DNA from: CAZFLM01 sp964519955
Lineage (GTDB): Bacteria > Armatimonadota > Chthonomonadetes > Chthonomonadales > CAJBBX01
Reading direction: 5' to 3'
Length of the DNA: 64,000 nucleotides
Assembly (NCBI GenBank): GCA_964519955.1
Contig: CAZFLM010000031.1
Span: 8,445-72,444 of the forward strand
Below, in pieces: positions 58,467 through 64,000 of this stretch. The notes beneath the pieces were generated by a model. That model saw only the letters and a program-made list of their open reading frames with translations, was not told the origin of the DNA and did no database searches. Positions within the stretch are counted from its first letter, which is position 1. Each line of letters opens with the position of its first letter. Made by a program: the position numbers and the translations under genes.

Positions 58467-60215
58467 CTAGGCTGCTGCCGGCAGGGCCGTCTCGGTGTCC
58501 CCGTGCTCATCCGATAGGAGCACGCGGCATACTTCGTCTAGTGTCGTTTCGCCGTTGAGCGCCTTGCGAACGCCCGACTCGCGCATGGTGATCATGCCGT
58601 CCGAGATCGCGGTGTCCTTCAGAACGGCGCCGCCCTGGTTCTGCAGCACGGCTGTGCGCATCCGCTCCGTCATGCGCATCACCTCGTACGCAGCGCTTCG
58701 ACCGCGGTACCCGCGGCCCGAGCACTTCGGACAGCCGCGCCCCCGGCGGAACTGCCCCGTTCGCGCGAGCGCCAGATCGATACCCAGCGTTCGCAGCATG
58801 CCCTCGTCCGGCACGTCCGGCTCCGCGCAGTACACGCACACCTTGCGCAGCAGGCGCTGCCCGATCACCCCAAGCAGCGACGAGGTGATCAGGAACCCCT
58901 CGACGCCCATGTTCTGCAGCCGGATGACGGCGCCCGGCGCGTCGTTCGTGTGCAGCGTGCTGAACACCAGGTGGCCGGTGAGAGCGGCCTGCACCGCGAT
59001 CTCGGCCGTCTCCGTGTCGCGGATCTCGCCCACCATGATCACGTCCGGGTCCTGGCGAACGATGGTCCTCAAGCCCGTCGCGAAGGTCAGGCCGATCTTC
59101 GAGTTGGCCTGCATCTGGCTGATGCCCGCGAGGTTGTACTCCACCGGGTCCTCGACGGTGATGATGTTCCGCGACACGTCGTTGATCCGGTTCAGCGACG
59201 CATACAGCGTGGTCGACTTGCCCGAACCCGTCGGCCCGGTGACCAGCACCATCCCGTGCGGGCGCTTGATGAACCCCTCGTAAACCGCGCGCTGCTCGGG
59301 GAAGAACCCAAGCGCGTCCAGCGGCACCGAGATACCCGCCTTGTCGAGCACGCGGAGCACGATCTTCTCGCCGTAAATCGTCGGCATCGTGGAGAGGCGC
59401 AGATCGTAGTCCACGCCCTCCGCATGGAACACGATGCGCCCGTCCTGTGGACGCCGTCTCTCCGCGATGTTCAGGTGCGACATGATCTTCATGCGCGAGA
59501 CCACAGCCGGATGGTGCTGCGATGGGAGCTGCATCTGCTCGTACAACACCCCGTCCATGCGGTACCGAACGCGGACGCTGCGCTCCTGCGGCTCGATGTG
59601 GATGTCACTCGCGCTGGAGTTGATGCCACCCAGGATCACGGAGTTGACGAGGCGGATGATCGGCGCGTCCTCGGCCAGGTTCACCAACTGGTCGACGGAC
59701 AGCTCCGGCTCCGTGGGCTCCTCCTTCTGCATCTCGCTGAGGAGGTTCTCGGCCTGCTTCCGCACGGTGTACGCACGGCCGTACGCATCGTCGATGTCGC
59801 CGGAGAGCGCCACCATCGGCACGATCTTCATGCCGGTCATCAGGCGCAGATCGTCGACCACCATCACGTTCATGGGGTCCGCCATCGCTACGTAGAGCAG
59901 GCGGTCCTCCATCTTGAACGGCAACACGCGGTGGCGGCGCTGGTACTTCTCGGACACGCGAGCGAGCGCTTCCGGGTCGATAGTCTCCTCGGCCAGGTCG
60001 ACGTACGGGATATTCAGGATCTCGGCGAGCGTCTGCCCGACGACCTTGGACTGGGTGGCGCCCATGGCCACCAGCGACTCGCCCAAGAACTCGCCAGTCT
60101 GCTTCTTCCGCTCGAGGGCGGCGTCCAGTTGCTCCTGGGTGATGTGGCCGGCCGCGAGCAAGCGCTGACCAATCTGACCCATGAAGGCGGCAGAGGACGC
60201 CATGAAGTTCCGCAT
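58467..60215 (-). CDS. Type IV pilus assembly ATPase PilB/GspE
   Basis: A 582-residue hexameric ATPase. The N-terminal MshEN domain (residues about 15-150) resembles those that bind c-di-GMP in some homologues. Walker A is GPTGSGKST (327-335), the Asp box is ITVEDPVEY, Walker B is VIMVGEIRD (392-400) and the His box includes TLHTNDA. A Cys4 zinc site lies near the C-terminus (CVYCAE, CPKCSGRG). The ATG at 60215 follows AAGGGA at 6 nt. Confidence 0.95.
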   Translation of the reverse strand: MRNFMASSAAFMGQIGQRLLAAGHITQEQLDAALERKKQTGEFLGESLVAMGATQSKVVGQTLAEILNIPYVDLAEETIDPEALARVSEKYQRRHRVLPFKMEDRLLYVAMADPMNVMVVDDLRLMTGMKIVPMVALSGDIDDAYGRAYTVRKQAENLLSEMQKEEPTEPELSVDQLVNLAEDAPIIRLVNSVILGGINSSASDIHIEPQERSVRVRYRMDGVLYEQMQLPSQHHPAVVSRMKIMSHLNIAERRRPQDGRIVFHAEGVDYDLRLSTMPTIYGEKIVLRVLDKAGISVPLDALGFFPEQRAVYEGFIKRPHGMVLVTGPTGSGKSTTLYASLNRINDVSRNIITVEDPVEYNLAGISQMQANSKIGLTFATGLRTIVRQDPDVIMVGEIRDTETAEIAVQAALTGHLVFSTLHTNDAPGAVIRLQNMGVEGFLITSSLLGVIGQRLLRKVCVYCAEPDVPDEGMLRTLGIDLALARTGQFRRGRGCPKCSGRGYRGRSAAYEVMRMTERMRTAVLQNQGGAVLKDTAISDGMITMRESGVRKALNGETTLDEVCRVLLSDEHGDTETALPAAA

Positions 60216-60322
60216 TGAAAGTCCCTTTGCAGGCCGGATGTGACCTGGCGCGCGGGGGCGCCAAGTCTCGCGTTCCGCATGGGAGTTATTCCGCAAAGAG
60301 ACGGGCTTTTAACGTGGAAGAC

Positions 60323-60364
60323 GCAGCGAGACGGCGCCGAAAGCTACCGGCGCCGTCTCGCTGC
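60323..60364. terminator. Strong hairpin downstream of the ErpA-type gene
   Basis: A perfect 17-bp inverted repeat (arms 60323-60339 and 60348-60364, loop 8 nt). It sits in the gap between the Fe-S gene (ends 60487) and the pilB start (60215), so it probably separates the two transcripts. Confidence 0.65.
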
Positions 60365-60417
60365 ACTGCATGATGGGGGTTACAGGCCAGCCTGCCAGCC
60401 CGGCCGCCTCAGTACTA

Positions 60418-60470
60418 TGGTGGGATTGGCCGGAGCCTGCCCCGAGCTTGCCGAGGGGCGTCCGTCCGGT
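60418..60470. repeat. Possible worn family A copy with CCCC/GGGG hairpin
   Basis: GGTGGGATTGGC resembles the family A hairpin 2 left arm. It is followed by CCCC-gagcttgccga-GGGG and CGTCCGTCC. The match is loose. Confidence 0.35.
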
Positions 60471-60486
60471 ACCGCCGATGCGAGCG

Positions 60487-60900
60487 CTACCCGCAGCCGC
60501 AGCCGCTTCCGCACCCGCCGCCCTCGCCGTCCAACTCCTCGGTCCCGCACGACGAGCCGCAGCCGCTGCAGCCGCCGCGCTTCGCATTCGGGTTGTCGAT
60601 CTTGAACCCGCCGCCCTGATCGTCGTCCACGAAGTCGATGGACGCGCCTTCCAGATAGCGCTTGCTCATCGGGTCGATCAGCACGCGCACGCCATGCTGC
60701 TCGCTCTGGATGTCATCCTCTTCGGACTCCTCCGCGATCTGCATGCCGTACTGCAGGCCCGAGCACCCGCCGCCCGAAACGAACACGCGCAGCGCCGCGT
60801 CGGGCAGGCTCTCGCGCTCGAATAGCCCCTTGATCTCCACCGCCGCGCGCTCCGAGAGCGTCACCACTGCGGTTGTCTCTATCGTTGTCGCACCGCTCAT
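60487..60900 (-). CDS. ErpA/IscA-type Fe-S carrier with Cys-rich tail
   Basis: A 137-residue A-type carrier that delivers Fe-S clusters to target enzymes. The first ligand is Cys46 (SGGGCSGLQYGM). The second site, normally Cys-x-Cys after NPNA, reads Cys111-S-G-Cys114-G-S-S-Cys118 here. A 19-residue extension adds Cys130, Cys134 and Cys136. The rest of the fold (FVDDDQGGGFKIDNPNA) is normal. AGGAG lies 12 nt before the ATG. A -10 match TAGAAT is seen on minus at 61088-61083 without a -35. Confidence 0.88.
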   Translation of the reverse strand: MSGATTIETTAVVTLSERAAVEIKGLFERESLPDAALRVFVSGGGCSGLQYGMQIAEESEEDDIQSEQHGVRVLIDPMSKRYLEGASIDFVDDDQGGGFKIDNPNAKRGGCSGCGSSCGTEELDGEGGGCGSGCGCG

Positions 60901-61090
60901 ACCTGTCGAAGCTCCTTCATCGCCGACGCCCGGTTGCAGCGCCGCATCGGTCCACGGCTCGGCCTTCGCCGGCCGGCCGGAGGTGTTGTAGGGTCTCACC
61001 TGTATGTACGTGGTTCGGACGCAAAGCGCGTCAGAGGGCGCCGATTTGCCCGCCCGACCCAGCACCGCGGTGGATCTGTGACATTCTACC

Positions 61091-61119
61091 TTGCCAAATG
61101 ATCGGCACAGAGGTAGGAT
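61091..61119 (+). promoter_or_regulatory. Promoter for pyrF
   Basis: TTGCCA at 61091-61096 and TAGGAT at 61114-61119, 17-nt spacer, about 50 nt before the pyrF start. The rest of the 60901-61169 gap shows nothing recognisable. Confidence 0.62.
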
Positions 61120-61169
61120 CGACGGAACCGATCGCGAACTGATTACCATCCCTCACAACGGAGGCAGCC

Positions 61170-61907
61170 GTGGAACCCAGAGACCGACTCATCGTGGCGC
61201 TCGATGTCGACAGCGCCGAGAAGGCCGTTAGCCTGGCTCAATCGATCGGCCCGTTCGTTGGGGCGGTCAAGGTCGGGCTGGAACTCGTCCACGCCGCCGG
61301 GTACGACATCTTCGACCGCCTGCGCGACGCCGGCGCTCAGCGCATCTTCTACGATGCCAAGCTCCACGATATCCCGAACACGGTCGCCGGGGCGGCGCGC
61401 GCCATCGCCAAGCGCAACGTGTGGATGGTCAACGTGCACGCGACGGGCGGCTCGCGCATGGTCCAGGCTGCTGCGGTGGCCCTGCGCGACGCCGTCCACG
61501 GGGGGCATCCACCGATCCTCATCGCCGTCACCCTCCTGACGAGCATCGCCGGTGACGAGCTGTACCGCGAGCTGCGCGTGGGCCTCACGCCCGAAAACTA
61601 CGTGGTCGACCTGGCGAAGATGGCCCGCGTGGCCGGCGCGCGCGGCGTCGTCGCCTCGCCGCAGGAGGTCAAGGCCATCCGAGACGCCTGCGGCCCAGAG
61701 TTCGTCATCGTGACCCCGGGCATCCGCCCCGCGGGTTCCGACACAGGCGACCAGCGCCGCACCGCAACCCCCGGCGACGCCATCAAGGCAGGCGCCTCGT
61801 ACATCGTCGTGGGCCGCCCGATCAGCGCCGCGCCCGATCCCGCCGGCGCCGCCCAGGAGGTCCTCGCCGAGATCGAGGCTGCCTGCGCGTCCCTGCCGAA
61901 GGAGTAG
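61170..61907 (+). CDS. pyrF: Orotidine 5'-phosphate decarboxylase
   Basis: A 245-residue TIM-barrel enzyme making UMP from OMP, the last step of de novo pyrimidine synthesis. Signature residues: LIVALDVDS at strand 1, the catalytic Asp62, Lys64 and Asp67 in FYDAKLHDIPNT, TPGIRP and the phosphate-binding VVGRPI. GTG start at 61170 with GGAGG 5 nt upstream. Length is normal. No other pyr gene is adjacent. Confidence 0.96.
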   Translation: MEPRDRLIVALDVDSAEKAVSLAQSIGPFVGAVKVGLELVHAAGYDIFDRLRDAGAQRIFYDAKLHDIPNTVAGAARAIAKRNVWMVNVHATGGSRMVQAAAVALRDAVHGGHPPILIAVTLLTSIAGDELYRELRVGLTPENYVVDLAKMARVAGARGVVASPQEVKAIRDACGPEFVIVTPGIRPAGSDTGDQRRTATPGDAIKAGASYIVVGRPISAAPDPAGAAQEVLAEIEAACASLPKE

Positions 61908-61943
61908 GGCAGGGGACGCCCATCTCACAACGGCTCGGAGGGC
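61908..61943. repeat. Worn family A hairpin, reverse orientation
   Basis: GGGCAGGGGACGCCCATC followed by TCACAACGG is the reverse complement of a changed hairpin 2. It lies directly after pyrF in the 101-bp gap to mscS. Confidence 0.55.
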
Positions 61944-62008
61944 GGCGACCACGGATCGCCACCCTCCAGTTTCGCAGCCTGGCCGACGCGGAGGACCGCT
62001 AGCAGCTC

Positions 62009-62872
62009 ATGTCGGATCTCTTCAATCGCAACTTCTGGGCCGCCCTGTGGCACGAGGCCATGCTGTCGGCGCCGGGCATGGTGCTGCGCCTCGCCGCCAT
62101 CGCCGCGCTCTTCCTCGTGGTCCGCAAGGTCCTCTTCCGGCTCACCGACCTCTCCATCGCCCGCCTGGTGAGCCGCCAGGCCCGCGCCGGCGGATTCGAC
62201 CAGACTAACCGCCTCTTGACGCTCCAGAGCCTCGTGCGCAGCGTCACCGGCTACGCGCTCTTCTTCGTCTTCATCGTCATGGTGCTCCAAGCGCTCACCG
62301 TCAACGTGACCGGCATCCTGACGACGGCCGGGGTAGGGGGAGTTGCCATCGGACTGGGTGCGCAGCGCCTCGTCCGTGACGTGCTGGCCGGCTTCTTCCT
62401 CATTGTAGAGGACCAGTACTCCGTCGGCGAGTACGTGACCATCGGCGGGGCTGCGGTCCTGCCGGCGGGCGCGGCATCGGGCGTCGTCGAGGAGATCGGC
62501 ATGCGCACCACGCGCCTCCTCGACGATCAGGGGCGCCTCTGGACCATCTCCAACGGCGACATCGCCAGCGTGCTGAACCACTCGCGCCGCACGGTCCGCG
62601 CCAGCGTCGACCTGGCCATCGCCGCCGACCGGGACGTGGCCGCCGCGCGCGAGTTGGTCGACGCCGAGGGCGCGCGCCTGTTCGCCGAGGAGCCCGGGCG
62701 CCTGCGAACCGCGCCCCGCGCCCTGGGCGTGTCGGCCTGCGATCAGGCCCAGACGACCCTGCGCATCGAGGTCACCGCGGACCCCGACCACCTGGCCGAC
62801 GAGCAGCTCCGAGTGCGCGAGGCGATCCGCCTCCGCCTCCGCGACCTCCCGCACGAGAACGCCAACTCTTGA
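62009..62872 (+). CDS. MscS-type mechanosensitive channel
   Basis: A 287-residue small-conductance channel protein. Membrane segments are at about 25-43, 74-92 and the pore helix GVGGVAIGLGAQRLVRDVLAGFFLI (about 105-130), followed by the beta domain (EDQYSVGEYVTI, GVVEEIGMRTTRLLDDQG, WTISNGDI). It releases solutes on osmotic downshock. The ribosome site is poor. It is in the same direction as pyrF. Confidence 0.93.
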   Translation: MSDLFNRNFWAALWHEAMLSAPGMVLRLAAIAALFLVVRKVLFRLTDLSIARLVSRQARAGGFDQTNRLLTLQSLVRSVTGYALFFVFIVMVLQALTVNVTGILTTAGVGGVAIGLGAQRLVRDVLAGFFLIVEDQYSVGEYVTIGGAAVLPAGAASGVVEEIGMRTTRLLDDQGRLWTISNGDIASVLNHSRRTVRASVDLAIAADRDVAAARELVDAEGARLFAEEPGRLRTAPRALGVSACDQAQTTLRIEVTADPDHLADEQLRVREAIRLRLRDLPHENANS

Positions 62873-62898
62873 TTCGCCTTCGCCAAATGGGCTAAACT
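62869..62898 (+). promoter_or_regulatory. Promoter for atpD
   Basis: TTGATT at 62869-62874 and TAAACT at 62893-62898, 18-nt spacer, overlapping the mscS stop. It gives a leader of about 77 nt. Confidence 0.6.
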
Positions 62899-62981
62899 GC
62901 TGAGGCGGCAAGGCGCCGGGTACTCCTCTCGTACTGGCACGTTCCTTGCCATGCCTCCGGCCCAAAGGAGCACGCAGCGCC

Positions 62982-64000
62982 ATGGCTATCGGCAAAGTCG
63001 TCCAGGTGCAGGGACCCGTCGTTGACTGCTCGTTCCCCGCGGGAGAACTGCCCGCCCTCCTCAATGCCGTTACGGTCAAGGTCCCCGAGGCCGCGATCGA
63101 CCTGACGGTCGAGGTCGCGCAGCATCTGGGCGACGACATGGTCCGGTGCATCGCCATGTCAACCACCGACGGACTGGTGCGCGGCATGCCGGCGGTCGAC
63201 GCCGGCTCGCCCATCACAGTGCCCGTCGGCAAGGAGACCCTGGGCCGCGTCTTCAACCTCCTTGGGCAGCCGATCGACGAGCGTGGGCCCATCGCCGTAA
63301 CCGAGCGCTGGCCCATCCACCGCCCGGCGCCCTCCTACGAGGACCAGGCGGCCACCACCGAGATCCTCGAGACCGGCCTCAAGGTCATCGACCTGCTCAC
63401 CCCGTACCTCAAGGGCGGCAAGATCGGCCTCTTCGGCGGCGCGGGCCTCGGCAAGACGGTTCTCATCCAGGAACTCATCACCAACATCGCCACCGAGCAC
63501 GGAGGCTTCTCCGTCTTCGCCGGTGTCGGCGAGCGGACCCGCGAGGGCAATGACCTCTGGCTCGAAATGAACGAGTCGGGCGTCATCACCAAGACCGCCA
63601 TGGTCTTCGGCCAGATGAACGAGCCGCCGGGAGCCCGCCTCCGCGTCGCGCTCTCGGGCCTCACCGTGGCCGAGTACTTCCGCGACGTCGAGGGGCAGGA
63701 CGTGCTCCTCTTCATCGATAACATCTTCCGCTTCACCCAGGCCGGCTCCGAGGTCTCCGCCCTGCTCGGACGCATCCCGTCCGCCGTCGGATACCAGCCG
63801 ACCCTCGGCACCGAGATGGGCGCCCTCCAGGAGCGCATCACCTCCACCAAGAAGGGCTCCGTCACCTCGGTCCAGGCGATCTACGTGCCGGCCGACGACC
63901 CGACCGACCCGGCCCCGGCCACGACCTTCGCCCACCTCGATGCCTACACGTACCTCGAGCGCCGCATCGTGGAGAAGGGCATCTACCCGGCCGTCGACCC
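62982..64000 (+). CDS. atpD: F-type ATP synthase beta subunit, N-terminal part
   Basis: The first 339 residues of the catalytic beta subunit; the rest is beyond the window. N-terminal crown (GKVVQVQGPVVDCSF), P-loop GGAGLGKT at 152-159 (Leu where Val is usual), GVGERTREGNDLW with the catalytic Glu, the DELSEED-side region not yet reached, and LFIDNIFRFTQAGSEVSALLGR. AAAGGAG lies 11 nt before the ATG. No atpA or atpG precedes it; upstream are mscS and pyrF. Confidence 0.97.
   Translation, partial: MAIGKVVQVQGPVVDCSFPAGELPALLNAVTVKVPEAAIDLTVEVAQHLGDDMVRCIAMSTTDGLVRGMPAVDAGSPITVPVGKETLGRVFNLLGQPIDERGPIAVTERWPIHRPAPSYEDQAATTEILETGLKVIDLLTPYLKGGKIGLFGGAGLGKTVLIQELITNIATEHGGFSVFAGVGERTREGNDLWLEMNESGVITKTAMVFGQMNEPPGARLRVALSGLTVAEYFRDVEGQDVLLFIDNIFRFTQAGSEVSALLGRIPSAVGYQPTLGTEMGALQERITSTKKGSVTSVQAIYVPADDPTDPAPATTFAHLDAYTYLERRIVEKGIYPAVD

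Noticed and set aside
62982..64000. Sodium-type (N-ATPase) operon, which begins with atpD
   Set aside because: The N-terminus looks like ordinary F-type beta and the following genes are outside the window, so there is no support.

Overview
This is a high-GC bacterial scaffold of about 64 kb, probably a metagenome assembly because two runs of exactly 100 N (35626-35725 and 46808-46907) sit inside repeat arrays. Gene content suggests a free-living heterotroph, most like Armatimonadota or a relative: DUF1080, DUF6785, GH95, a DUF4446-sigma-anti-sigma unit, HrcA, TrmFO, GspG-like pilins, and secreted proteins with ordinary signal peptides. No marker in the window fixes the phylum, so that placement is an inference. 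Gene order is dense, and stop/start overlaps of the ATGA, GTGA or TTGA type are common.

Layout. 1-10061 (minus): secreted hydrolases (subtilase, GH95 fucosidase-like, oligopeptidase B, DUF1080), a basic secreted protein, CopA, Nudix and signal peptidase I. 10166-12037 (plus): DUF4446, ECF sigma and zinc-binding anti-sigma, closed by a strong terminator. 12116-20590 (minus): a secreted two-repeat protein, a TPR protein, a beta-lactamase fold protein coupled to trmFO, topA and a DUF2993 protein. 20750-21628 (plus): an HEXXH metalloprotease-like protein. 21642-27199 (minus): a tight eight-gene operon of mostly unrecognised membrane proteins around an ankyrin-pentapeptide fusion. 27355-34301: tRNA-Asn, a large secreted protein of unknown function, cupin plus DUF6785 membrane protein, a ribbon-helix-helix regulator with a small membrane partner, an anomalous tRNA-Asp-like gene, a small Cys protein and YihY. 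34528-36915 (minus): twin DinB proteins, a HAD phosphatase and a Dabb protein. 37086-46608 (plus): M48 protease, D-aminoacylase, a glycosidase, a phosphatase-like polytopic protein, then hrcA-grpE-glmM and a papain-like protease. 47139-55753: dipeptide epimerase, small membrane protein and CopZ-like protein (minus); GNAT and ABC-2 permease (plus); hom and accB (minus); a zinc-ribbon protein (plus); a LigB-type protein (minus). 55939-60900 (minus): a compact type IV pilus-like unit (PilB, PilC, two pilins) and an ErpA-type Fe-S protein. 61170-64000 (plus): pyrF, mscS and the start of atpD.

Themes. Envelope biology dominates: export and processing (LepB, many signal peptides), extracellular polysaccharide and peptide breakdown, pilus assembly, copper efflux and peptidoglycan precursor or recycling enzymes (GlmM, Ala-Glu epimerase-like). 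Core metabolism is represented by AccB, homoserine dehydrogenase, PyrF and ATP synthase beta.

The most unusual material is intergenic. A family of GC-rich double-hairpin repeats occupies convergent and co-directional gaps but none of the eight divergent gaps. A tRNA-Asp-like gene has its acceptor stem split by a 17-nt insertion that copies its own 3' end. A 347-bp leader rich in inverted repeats separates the two pilin genes.
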